22,471 bases of DNA. It comes from DASYQD01 sp036005845. GTDB taxonomy: Bacteria > Acidobacteriota > Thermoanaerobaculia > Multivoradales > JAIOJS01. A program made the translations under genes and the position numbers. The notes beneath the pieces were generated by a model, which was not told the DNA's origin, did not search any database, and worked only from the letters and a program-made list of their open reading frames with translations. The stretch is taken from assembly GCA_036005845.1 (NCBI GenBank), contig DASYQD010000092.1, forward strand, positions 1 to 22,471. Reading direction: 5' to 3'. The first letter of the stretch is position 1; the number at the start of each line of letters is the position of its first letter. Positions 14,829 to 22,340 of this stretch are shown here, one piece after another.

Positions 14829-16160
14829 ATGCGACGGCTGGGCTCGATCCTCGCGGTGGCGCTGCTCGCGGTCTCCTGCCGCCTGCCGATCCAGCGCGGG
14901 CGGTGGAACGTCGTCGTGGTGCTGGTCGACACGGTGCGCGCCGACCATCTCGGCGCCTACGGCTATCGCCGCCCGACGAGCCCCCACTTCGACGCGCTGG
15001 CGGCGCAGAGCTACCTCTTCACCCAGGCGCGGGCGCAGGCGTCGTGCACCTACCCATCGGTCAACTCGCTGCTCACCTCGCGCTACCCGGCGCGCTTCCT
15101 CGGCCAGGCCGAGGGCAGCTTCGGCATCCCCGCCGGCATCCCGACCATCGGCGAGATGCTGGCCGCGCGCGGCTGGTCGACGGCGGCGGTGTCGGCAAGC
15201 CCGGTGGTGCGCAACAGCCCGACGCGCTTCAACCCCGGCGCCGGCTTCGGCCGCGGCTTCTCACGCTTCGACGAGGCGTGTCTCTGGCACCCCGCGGCGT
15301 GCGTCACCAACCATGGCATCGCCGCCGCCGAGCAGCTGCGCGAGCCGTTCTTCCTCTACCTCCACTACATGGACCCGCACGGTCCTTACGACCCGCCGCA
15401 GCCGTTCCGCAAGCAGTTCCGCATGGGCCGCACGAAGGAGCGCTGGGCGGCGCGCGGCGACGTCAACCCCTTGCAGCGGTTCCTCGACGGCGCCGGCGGG
15501 CCTGTCGTCTACGGGCCGGCCGACCTGCGTTTCGTGCAGGGCCTCTACGACGGCGAGATCGCCTACTTCGACGCCCAGCTCGGTCGGCTCGTCGATCAGC
15601 TCCGCCGGCAGCGCCTGCTCGAGCGCACCATCCTGGTGGTGCTCTCCGATCACGGCGAGTCCTTCCTCGAGCACGGCAACGTCAAGCACTGCGAGAGCGT
15701 CTACGACAGTGAGGTGAGGATCCCGCTGCTCGTGCGGCTGCCGCGCCAGCATCGCGGCGAGCGCATCGCCGGTCCGGTGGAGGCCCTCGATCTCGCGCCG
15801 ACGCTGCTCGACCTCGTCGGCCTGCCGATCGACGGCCGCGGCTTCGAGGGCCGTTCGCTGCTGCCGCGGCTCGACGGCAAGGCGGCCGACGAGCGCTACG
15901 CCTTCTCGATGATCCAACGGCAGCGCTCCGTCGCCGGCGCGCGATACAAGCTCGTCGCCGAGCTCGGCGGCGACCGCTGGCAGCTCTTCGACCTGTCGCG
16001 CGATCCGGGCGAGCGGCGCGACGTCAAGGGCGAGGCGAAGCAGGCGTTCGCTCGCCTGCGCGCGGCGTTGCAGCAGCAGCTCGCGCGCACGGAGAGTCCC
16101 GAGGTCACCCGCTACGCCGCCGAAGCGGACGCGCGGCTGCGCGCGCTCGGCTACCTCTGA
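14829..16160 (+). CDS. Sulfatase-like hydrolase (alkaline phosphatase superfamily), probable lipoprotein
   Basis: A 443-residue protein. An N-terminal hydrophobic stretch ends LLAVSC, a possible lipobox with Cys17, so it is probably exported and lipidated. Catalytic core: VVLVDTVRADHLGAYGY supplies the N-terminal metal-binding Asp residues; SCTYPSVNSLLTS at 72-84 is the nucleophile loop; VVLSDHGESFLEHG supplies the second metal-binding pair. The position of the formylglycine Cys in canonical sulfatases (CxPSR) is Thr74 here and the Arg is Val, so it may act like Thr-nucleophile phospho- or phosphoglycerol transferases rather than sulfatases. Substrate unknown. ATG 14829 is chosen over upstream in-frame starts because it begins the signal peptide directly and has a nearby -10. 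It is convergent with the acyltransferase, 4 bp apart. Confidence 0.88.
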   Translation: MRRLGSILAVALLAVSCRLPIQRGRWNVVVVLVDTVRADHLGAYGYRRPTSPHFDALAAQSYLFTQARAQASCTYPSVNSLLTSRYPARFLGQAEGSFGIPAGIPTIGEMLAARGWSTAAVSASPVVRNSPTRFNPGAGFGRGFSRFDEACLWHPAACVTNHGIAAAEQLREPFFLYLHYMDPHGPYDPPQPFRKQFRMGRTKERWAARGDVNPLQRFLDGAGGPVVYGPADLRFVQGLYDGEIAYFDAQLGRLVDQLRRQRLLERTILVVLSDHGESFLEHGNVKHCESVYDSEVRIPLLVRLPRQHRGERIAGPVEALDLAPTLLDLVGLPIDGRGFEGRSLLPRLDGKAADERYAFSMIQRQRSVAGARYKLVAELGGDRWQLFDLSRDPGERRDVKGEAKQAFARLRAALQQQLARTESPEVTRYAAEADARLRALGYL

Positions 16161-16164
16161 ACGG

Positions 16165-16839
16165 TTACTCCCACGGCGGGAAGCTGCCCTCCGCGGCGAG
16201 CGCCGTCATGCGCTCCGCCAGCTCGTCCATGAGCTCGTGCGTGTCCTGCCGGCCGTAGAGCGCCTCGCCGACGAAGACGTCGCAGAAGAAGGGCACCGGC
16301 AACAGCGAGCCGCGCGGCAGCGACTTGCCGAGGCCGTGGAGGAACACCGGCACGACCGGTGCCGAGGGGAAGCGCCGCACCAGGTGCGCGACACCGCTCT
16401 TGAAGCGCGCCAGGCGCTCGGGCTCGCCACGCGTGCCTTCCGGGAAGAGCACGAGGACGTCGCCGCGCTCGAGCGCCGCGGCGGCCGGAGCCAACGGATC
16501 GCGCGGCGGCCTGTCAGCGTCCGCGGCCTTGTCGCGCTTGCGCTCGACGCCGACGATCCCCATCACCCGCAGCGCGAACCAGGACAGCGGTCCGCCGCGC
16601 AGGAAGTAGTCCGCCGCCGCCACCGGCCGCAGCCGCCGCAGCAGGCGCGGCGGGAAGAGGCTCATCAACACCACCGTGTCGAGGTGGCTGTTGTGGTTGG
16701 CCACCACCACCGCCGGCCCCTGCTTCGGCAGCCGCTCGCGGTGGCGCACGTTCAAGCCGAGCAGCACCATCACCACCGGCCGCACGACGAGCCGGAAGAA
16801 CAGGCGCTGCAGGAGCGCGTTCGGTCCGGCGTCGTCCAC
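16165..16839 (-). CDS. PlsC-type 1-acyl-glycerol-3-phosphate acyltransferase-like protein
   Basis: A 224-residue membrane-associated acyltransferase. Catalytic motif I is NHNSHLD (H49 and D54, HxxxxD), and motif III is FPEGTR at 132-137. A hydrophobic N-terminal stretch precedes them. Family knowledge: transfer of an acyl chain to lysophosphatidic acid or another acceptor in phospholipid synthesis; the acceptor here is not certain. The GTG at 16839 is 5 nt past the lytic transglycosylase stop, so the two genes are tightly linked. No good ribosome binding site is visible, consistent with coupled translation. An internal ATG at residue 24 would shorten the N-terminus but leave both motifs. Confidence 0.87.
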   Translation of the reverse strand: MDDAGPNALLQRLFFRLVVRPVVMVLLGLNVRHRERLPKQGPAVVVANHNSHLDTVVLMSLFPPRLLRRLRPVAAADYFLRGGPLSWFALRVMGIVGVERKRDKAADADRPPRDPLAPAAAALERGDVLVLFPEGTRGEPERLARFKSGVAHLVRRFPSAPVVPVFLHGLGKSLPRGSLLPVPFFCDVFVGEALYGRQDTHELMDELAERMTALAAEGSFPPWE

Positions 16840-16844
16840 GCGTT

Positions 16845-19139
16845 TCAGCTGGTGGCGGCGAGCTCGGGATACAAGCGTGAGTAGCTGTCGGAGAGCAGCA
16901 GGATGCGCCGCACGTAGGTCTTCGGCTCCTCGAGCTGCAGGCCCTCGATGAAGGTGTCGACCTCGCGCTGCCGCGATTCGTTCCATTGGCGCTTCAGCCG
17001 GTACGGGCCGCTGTTATAGCCCGCCAGCGCCAGCTCGACGTTGCCGTCGAACATGTCGAGCACGTGCGCGAAGTAGGCGGTGCCGAGACGCAGGCTGTAG
17101 TCGGGGTCGTAGAGCTTGTCGGCCGCGAAGTCGACGCCGAGCTTGGCCGCCACGTCGCGCGCCGTGCCCGGCATGAGCTGCATCAGGCCGCGGGCGCCGA
17201 CGCTGCTGGTCGCCTGGAGATCGAAAGCGCTCTCCTGGCGGATGACGCCGAGCACCAGCGGCACCGGCAGGTTGCGCGCCGCGGCCCAGCGCTCGACGGA
17301 GTCGCGGTAGTGGAGCGGGTAGTAGAGCTCGAGCGCCGCCACCGGCACCGCGGCCTGCAGCGGCGTGCCGAGCGCCGGGAAAGCCTTGCGGAGCTGGTCC
17401 ATGCTCGGCCGCGGCCGCCCCTGGCGCGCCAGCACGATGCCCTGCAGCGCGGCGAGCGCTCTGCGATCGACGGAGGGCTCGACCGAGTCGCCGGCGAGTG
17501 CCAGCTCGGTCGCCGCCAGCCCGTCGAGACCAATGTCGGAGAGATAGCGCGCGCGCAGCAGCCGGCGGTCGGTGGGCCACGGCTCGGGTGGCGGGCTGAA
17601 CGACGCGGTGGCGGCGTGCGCCGCCTCGTCGCCCAAGCGCACCACGGCGTGGCGGCGGTAGAAGTCGGTGGTGTCGGCGGCGGCGAGCTCGGCGTAGAGC
17701 GCCCGCGCGCGCTCCTTCTGGCCGAGCTGCTCGAGCGCCCGCGCCGACCAGTAGCGCGCCTGTCGCGGGTAGCGCTCGCGCGGCGTGTCGGCGACGAGCT
17801 CGGCCCAGAAGCCGAGCGCGCCGGTGTAGTTGCGCGCGCGGTACTCGCGCCAGCCGCGCTCCCAAAGGAACGGCACGCCGGTCTCGTCGTCGGGAGCGAT
17901 GGCGTGCAGGCGCCGCAGGTCATCGAGCGCGGGCTCTACCTGCTCGCGTGAGGCGTGCTCGGCGAAGCGCGCGCGCAACGCCCTGATGGCGACGGCGAGC
18001 GCCTCCGGGTGCTGCTCGCCGAGACGCGCCGCCTCGTCGAAGTAGCCGAGCGCCACGCGCAGCGCGCGCTCGCGCTCCGCCGCCGCGGCGCGCTCTTTCG
18101 CTTTCTGCCGCGCGGCGGCCGCCCGCTTGGCCGCCTTGCTCTTGCCGGTCGGCTGCACTCTGCCGATCGGCCGCGCCTCGGACTGGTCGAGCGCCGCCTG
18201 GCCGCGCGCCCACGCCACGTGCGCCGCCTCGGCGGGCGCGGACGGCGAGAGCGGCAGGAGCAGCCTCATCGCCTCGTCGCCGCGGTTGCTCGCGGTGAGC
18301 ACGCGCGCCATCTGCAGGTGCCAGTCGAGGCCGCGCTCGCCGGCCGGGACCACGCCGAGCATCGCCCGCGCTTCGGAAGCGAGGCCGCGCGCCAGCAGCG
18401 ACTCGGCGCGCCGCAGCTGCAGCGCCGGCGGCAGGCGCGCCACCGAGTAGCGGTCGGGCACGCCCAGCTCGTTGGCGGCGAGCGGGTACTCGGTGAGGAG
18501 GCGCGTCGCGGCGGCGGCGGCGACGTCCTCGCGTCCGTTCTCGATGCCCAGCGCGTAGGCGAGGCGCTCGAGCTTCTCGGCGAGCTCCGGCGGCAGCGGC
18601 CGGCTGCGCGCCAGGTCGATCAACGCCACGGCGCGGTCGGCGCGGCCCGCCGTGCGCGCCAGCTCGACCGCGCGCACCACCGCCCGCGGCCAGAGCAGCG
18701 AGCGCGGCCAGTCGGCGAGCAGGCGGTCGAGCGCGGCGAGGCCGAGCGCGGCGTCGCCCGTCGCGGCGCGCGCGTCGGCGAGCACCCAGAGGCGCCAGTC
18801 CTCGAGCGGGCCGGGGACCGTCGGCTCCTCGCCCAAGAGGCGCGCCGTCGATTCCGGCAGCTCGAGCGAATGGGCGTAGAGGCCGGCGACGAGCCGTGCG
18901 TGGCGGCCGGCGGCGTCATCGCGCTGGCTCTCGCGCTCGAGCGCCTGCAGAGCGCCGAGGAAGTCGTGACGGCGCACGGCCACTGCCGCGGCCTGGTAGG
19001 CCGGCGTCACCGGCGGCAGGTTCTGCGTCGCGGCCGCGGCGACGGGAAGCGGATCGGCGGGAGGCGAGGGAGGAACGGCGGCCGGCTCGATCGACCCTGC
19101 GAGGAGCAAGACCGGAACGGCGAAGAGGGCGCGCGTCAC
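16845..19139 (-). CDS. Soluble lytic murein transglycosylase
   Basis: A 764-residue Slt-like protein. A signal peptide is at about 1-22. A very long alpha-helical, TPR-like superhelix follows (about 40-600), with a Lys/Ala/Arg/Glu-rich helical stretch near 320-360. The C-terminal SLT domain has the catalytic Glu at about 636 in GVIRQESAF, then GARGLMQLMPGTA, and LALAGYNSGP and RRILLLSDSY. Family knowledge: cleaves the glycan backbone of peptidoglycan giving 1,6-anhydro-muropeptides in the periplasm. The GTG at 19139 is used; it has no clear ribosome binding site, and an inverted repeat occupies the leader (19161-19237). It precedes the PlsC gene and follows the GAF-domain gene on the same strand. 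Confidence 0.93.
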   Translation of the reverse strand: MTRALFAVPVLLLAGSIEPAAVPPSPPADPLPVAAAATQNLPPVTPAYQAAAVAVRRHDFLGALQALERESQRDDAAGRHARLVAGLYAHSLELPESTARLLGEEPTVPGPLEDWRLWVLADARAATGDAALGLAALDRLLADWPRSLLWPRAVVRAVELARTAGRADRAVALIDLARSRPLPPELAEKLERLAYALGIENGREDVAAAAATRLLTEYPLAANELGVPDRYSVARLPPALQLRRAESLLARGLASEARAMLGVVPAGERGLDWHLQMARVLTASNRGDEAMRLLLPLSPSAPAEAAHVAWARGQAALDQSEARPIGRVQPTGKSKAAKRAAAARQKAKERAAAAERERALRVALGYFDEAARLGEQHPEALAVAIRALRARFAEHASREQVEPALDDLRRLHAIAPDDETGVPFLWERGWREYRARNYTGALGFWAELVADTPRERYPRQARYWSARALEQLGQKERARALYAELAAADTTDFYRRHAVVRLGDEAAHAATASFSPPPEPWPTDRRLLRARYLSDIGLDGLAATELALAGDSVEPSVDRRALAALQGIVLARQGRPRPSMDQLRKAFPALGTPLQAAVPVAALELYYPLHYRDSVERWAAARNLPVPLVLGVIRQESAFDLQATSSVGARGLMQLMPGTARDVAAKLGVDFAADKLYDPDYSLRLGTAYFAHVLDMFDGNVELALAGYNSGPYRLKRQWNESRQREVDTFIEGLQLEEPKTYVRRILLLSDSYSRLYPELAATS

Positions 19140-19160
19140 GTGGATCCGGATGATTTCAAC

Positions 19161-19237
19161 CTCACATCATCGTCAGCAACCGACGGACTGCAACCGACAT
19201 TCCGCGGCTGCAATTGCGTTGCCGGCGACGATGTGAG
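19161..19237. repeat. Inverted repeat in the gap between the GAF gene and the lytic transglycosylase gene
   Basis: Arms 19161-19180 (CTCACATCATCGTCAGCAAC) and 19218-19237 pair at 17 of 20 positions around a 37-nt loop. The loop holds a perfect palindrome GCAATTGC (19210-19217). A direct repeat GCAACCGAC begins at 19177 and again at 19190. It could be a 5' UTR structure for the transglycosylase or a terminator-like element of the GAF gene; it lacks a T-run. Confidence 0.7.
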
Positions 19238-19251
19238 TGCTACGTATCTCT

Positions 19252-21243
19252 TTACATGCCAAGCGCGCCGGCGTCGCCGCCGGCCAGGATGTTGACCATC
19301 TCCTGTTGGAAGTAATCCACCTCGTCGCGCACCTTGGCGTCGACGCGCTCCTCGTACATCTGCCGCGAACGGTCGATGTCCTCCTGCAGGCGGGGATAGA
19401 TGTCGCGCTGCCGGCGCCCCTCCTCGATCTGCTCCTCGTTGTAGAGCTTGATCTCGGAGACGAGCAACCGCGCCAGACGCCGCGCCTCCTCGTGGAGCGC
19501 CGAGTTCTCCTCGCTCTGCTGGCGATAGCTCGCGGTCGAGGCGTCGCCGCCGCGGAACGCCCAGCCCGGGCCTTCGAGGTCGGGAGGCGGCTGCACCTCG
19601 GTGGTGCCGGCGCCACCGCCGCCGCCGAATACGGCGGCCGGACGCGGCGCCGGTCGCGGCTGTTCGACCGGCGGCGCCACCGGCGGCGGGGCCACCTGAG
19701 GAGAGAACAGGGGAGCCGGCGGCGGCACCGCCGTCGGGCGCTGCAGCATCACCGTGCTGTCTTCCGAGACGTCGGGCTGCGGCGCTTGCGCGGCGCCCTG
19801 CAGCAGGTCGCGGCTGATGCGCACCGTCGCCTCCGACGGATAGGGCGGCGTGCCGTAGAGCGGCGAGGTGACGGATTCCGCGGGCGGCGCGGCGGCCGGC
19901 GTCTGCCAGGGCGCCGTCTCCTCGGGCACCTCCTCCTCGACCGGCTCGGCCGCGACCTCCTCCACCGGCTCCTCGGCGCCGGCTTCGAGCGCGGTGGCGT
20001 CGATGCCGGTGTCGCTCATGTGGAAGGTCTCGGTGTCCTCCTCGAAGCCGGCTTCGACGGGGACCTCCTCGACCGCGGTGCCCTCGTAGGTCTGCTCGGA
20101 CTCGGCCTCGTAGCCCTGGTCGGCGTAGACCCAGGCGTCCTCGGCAGGGACGGGCGGTTCTGAAGGTGCGGGAGTGAAGCTCGGCGCCGGCGGCGCGGCC
20201 TCGGCGGCGGGCGCCTCCTCCATCTGCCAGCTCGGCTGCCAGGCCGGCGCAGCGGCTGCGGGCGGAGTCGGCGCCGGTTCTTCGGCAGCCTCGGGCGCCT
20301 CGGGCGGCGCCGCCCACGACGGCTCTTCGGGAAGCTCCTCCCACGGCGCCGGCGCTTCCGGGCGCTCCACGGCGACCGCGGGTTCGGCAACGGTGGGCTC
20401 TTCGACCGCCGGCGCAGGCGCGGGCGGTGCGGGAGGCGGCGGCGTATAGGCCGGTGCCGGAGCGGCCGCTACAGCCGTCGATGCGACGGCGCTCGGGGCC
20501 GCCGCCGCGGCTGGCGCGACCGGCGCGGAGGCAGGAGCTTCGGCAGCGGCCGGTTGCTCGAACGCGCTGGGGTCCCACAGTGGCAACCCGGCGCCCGCCT
20601 CGGCGGCGTCGATGCCGGCGAGCGTCGGCGTCGCCGCGCGCTCGCGCGTCCCTTGCACCTCGAGCAAGTTGGCGGCGGTGTAGGCGAGGATCTGCAGCGC
20701 CGCGGGCACGAACGGGTCCGAGGCGCGAAGCTGATCGGCGTAGAGCGCGGCGGCGACGCGGTCGCGCAGCACCAGCGGTACCAGCACCGCGGCCGCCGGC
20801 GTGCCGCCGCCGAGCTGGCGCGCGAGCTCGGCGCTCTCCTCGGCCGAGAGCGTCACCGCGCCGCGTCCGCCCGCCAGCTTCTCGAGCGCCGGCTGCGAGT
20901 AGGGCAGCCGCAGGTCTTCGATGCTCTGCGCCTCGCCGGCGAAACCGTAGGCGGCCCAGCCGCGCGCGCCGTCGGCGAAGGTGAGCAGCAGCGCCGTGCG
21001 CGAGGCGAAGCGTCCGCCCTCTTCGAGCAGCGCGGTGAGCACGTCGGCCTGCGTGCGCGCCGCGTCGAGCCGCGCCGCCGCTTCGCGCAGGTCGCGGAAG
21101 CCGCGCTCGCGCGCGTCGCGCAGGCCCGACTCGTTGCGGCGGTGGAGCTGCTCGGCGAGCACCCGGCGGGCGCTCTCGAACGCGTTGCCCATGGCGTCGC
21201 CGATCAGGTGCTCGAGGTCGTGCAAGTTGTCGGAGAGCGCCAT
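19252..21243 (-). CDS. GAF-like domain protein with long Pro/Ala/Glu-rich linker
   Basis: A 663-residue protein without signal peptide. Residues 1-60 are a charged helix or coiled coil (ESARRVLAEQLHRRNESG). Residues about 60-195 have the pattern of a GAF sensory domain (VLTALLEEGGRFASRTALLLTF, AVLVPLVLRDRVAAALYAD). Residues about 225-545 are low-complexity, rich in Pro, Ala and Glu and likely disordered. The last 100 residues form a charged helical domain (ARRLARLLVSEIKLYNEEQ, then YPRLQEDIDRSRQMYEERV) that I recall from hypothetical proteins of Acidobacteriota and related groups. Function unknown, probably a cytoplasmic signalling or scaffold protein. ATG 21243 has GAGGAGG 10 nt upstream and a sigma-70-like promoter at 21291-21319. 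Confidence 0.8.
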   Translation of the reverse strand: MALSDNLHDLEHLIGDAMGNAFESARRVLAEQLHRRNESGLRDARERGFRDLREAAARLDAARTQADVLTALLEEGGRFASRTALLLTFADGARGWAAYGFAGEAQSIEDLRLPYSQPALEKLAGGRGAVTLSAEESAELARQLGGGTPAAAVLVPLVLRDRVAAALYADQLRASDPFVPAALQILAYTAANLLEVQGTRERAATPTLAGIDAAEAGAGLPLWDPSAFEQPAAAEAPASAPVAPAAAAAPSAVASTAVAAAPAPAYTPPPPAPPAPAPAVEEPTVAEPAVAVERPEAPAPWEELPEEPSWAAPPEAPEAAEEPAPTPPAAAAPAWQPSWQMEEAPAAEAAPPAPSFTPAPSEPPVPAEDAWVYADQGYEAESEQTYEGTAVEEVPVEAGFEEDTETFHMSDTGIDATALEAGAEEPVEEVAAEPVEEEVPEETAPWQTPAAAPPAESVTSPLYGTPPYPSEATVRISRDLLQGAAQAPQPDVSEDSTVMLQRPTAVPPPAPLFSPQVAPPPVAPPVEQPRPAPRPAAVFGGGGGAGTTEVQPPPDLEGPGWAFRGGDASTASYRQQSEENSALHEEARRLARLLVSEIKLYNEEQIEEGRRQRDIYPRLQEDIDRSRQMYEERVDAKVRDEVDYFQQEMVNILAGGDAGALGM

Positions 21244-21290
21244 CCTTGTTGAGCCTCCTCGTCACGCGGGCCTGTGGATCAGCGCCGTGA

Positions 21291-21319
21291 ATTGTTCCGC
21301 ACCCCTCGCGCACTGTCAA
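21291..21319 (-). promoter_or_regulatory. Sigma-70-like promoter for the GAF-domain gene
   Basis: On the minus strand TTGACA (21319-21314) is followed by exactly 17 bp and then AACAAT (21296-21291), four of six matches to TATAAT. It lies about 48 bp before the ATG and upstream of a good Shine-Dalgarno sequence. This is the best -35/-10 pair in the window. Confidence 0.65.
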
Positions 21320-21334
21320 GAGACGCGGCGGCTC

Positions 21335-21357
21335 AAATCGTTGCTATGTAGCGATTT
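21335..21357. promoter_or_regulatory. Imperfect palindrome in the divergent promoter region
   Basis: AAATCG and CGATTT are 6-bp perfect arms. With two G-T pairs the stem extends to 10 bp around TAT. It is an AT-rich island 16 bp upstream of the GAF gene's -35 and about 40 bp upstream of the lipoprotein gene's -10, a position expected for an operator acting on both. Confidence 0.4.
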
Positions 21358-21397
21358 AGGCGAACCGGCCCGACCCTTCGCGAGGTTCGCCGCGTGC

Positions 21398-21403
21398 TAC
21401 CCT
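21398..21403 (+). promoter_or_regulatory. -10 element close to the BamE-like lipoprotein start
   Basis: TACCCT lies 11 nt before the GTG at 21415, with no Shine-Dalgarno sequence between, predicting a leader of about 5 nt. Confidence 0.4.
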
Positions 21404-21414
21404 GCCCGCCGCCC

Positions 21415-22230
21415 GTGAGCGAGCCGACGGTGATCGCGACGAGGAGGCGCACGACCGCGGCGATCGTCGTGATCCTCGTGATGCTGGCCGGAGCCGGCGG
21501 CTGCCGCGACACGGCGGCCGCGCGCGCGCAGCAGGCACGCGCGCGCGAGTGGACGGCGCTGCAGCTCGACGAGCAGAAGCTCGACGCCGAGCGCGCCGCG
21601 CTGGCGCAGATGCGCGGCCGTCTCGCCTCGGCGCCGATCGCCGCCGACGGCACCCCGATCCGGGGCACCGACGCGGCGCTCGCTCGCGACGTCGCGGCGC
21701 GCGAGAACGACCTGCGCGCGCGCGCCTCGTCGCTCGGCGATCGGCTGGTGCGCTATCTCGCGGCTCTCGACCGCAGCCGCGGCAACGACGACCCCGAGTG
21801 GAAGCAGGCGGTGCGCTTGAAGAGCGACGAGGATCTCGCCGTGGCGCAGGAGTGGATCGATCGCGGCGGCGACTACCGCCGCGCCATCGAGATCCTCGAG
21901 ACGCAGCGCGCGCTCGATCCCGACTATCCGCGTCTCGAGCAGGCGCTGGCGCGCGCCCGCGACATGCGCTTCGTCACGCCGGAACGCTTCGCGCGCGTGC
22001 AGGAGGGCATGACGCCGGTCGACGTGCGCGCCGCGCTCGGCCCCGTCAACCTGCGCGAAGTGCTGCGCCGCCCGGCCGAGCGGCTGGAGGCGTGGTACTA
22101 CCCGAAGCGCGCCGGCGGCAAAGCGGCCGTCTACTTCCGCTACGACGACACCAAGCGCGGCTTCGTCGTCTACCAGACCGAGCTCGCCGCGGGTGCCGCG
22201 CGGCCGCCCTCGAGCTCGCTCGTGAGTTGA
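21415..22230 (+). CDS. Lipoprotein with helical region and BamE/SmpA-like C-terminal domain
   Basis: A 271-residue protein. Residues 1-30 carry basic residues, a hydrophobic core and MLAGAGGC, a probable lipobox. A coiled-coil stretch (AREWTALQLDEQKLDAERAA) and a helical TPR-like segment (YRRAIEILETQRALDPDYPR) follow. The last 80 residues (FARVQEGMTPVDVRAALG, then EAWYYPKR and AAVYFRYDDTKRGF) match the BamE/SmpA pattern. Family knowledge: BamE domains support outer-membrane protein assembly, but this protein is more than twice BamE's size, so a distinct envelope role is likely. GTG 21415 is chosen because it starts the signal peptide and follows a -10 element; a GTG seven codons earlier is in frame. 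Divergent from the GAF gene. Confidence 0.8.
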   Translation: MSEPTVIATRRRTTAAIVVILVMLAGAGGCRDTAAARAQQARAREWTALQLDEQKLDAERAALAQMRGRLASAPIAADGTPIRGTDAALARDVAARENDLRARASSLGDRLVRYLAALDRSRGNDDPEWKQAVRLKSDEDLAVAQEWIDRGGDYRRAIEILETQRALDPDYPRLEQALARARDMRFVTPERFARVQEGMTPVDVRAALGPVNLREVLRRPAERLEAWYYPKRAGGKAAVYFRYDDTKRGFVVYQTELAAGAARPPSSSLVS

Positions 22231-22281
22231 GGCGGCTGAGCGATCGCTGGTCACGGGCCGGCGTTCGCTGCCGGGTCCGGA

Positions 22282-22322
22282 GGGCGCCGCTGTGGGGCAC
22301 GCTCGCCTTTCTGAGGTGTGCA
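22282..22322 (+). terminator. Possible terminator after the BamE-like gene
   Basis: GGGCG and CGCC can pair across a 27-nt loop and are followed by TTTCT. A second small hairpin (CCGGC/GCCGG, 22258-22274) precedes it. The T-run is short and the stem weak, so this is a candidate only. Confidence 0.25.
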
Positions 22323-22340
22323 AGTAGGAGCGGCTCATTG

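Noticed and set aside
16165..16986. An N-terminal extension of the acyltransferase reaching into the transglycosylase gene.
   Set aside because: The extra residues are out-of-frame translation of the transglycosylase C-terminus; the GTG at 16839 gives a normal PlsC start.
19868..20449. Short plus-strand Gly/Ser/Ala-rich frames opposite the GAF protein linker.
   Set aside because: They mirror the Pro/Ala-rich low-complexity coding sequence and have no start signals.
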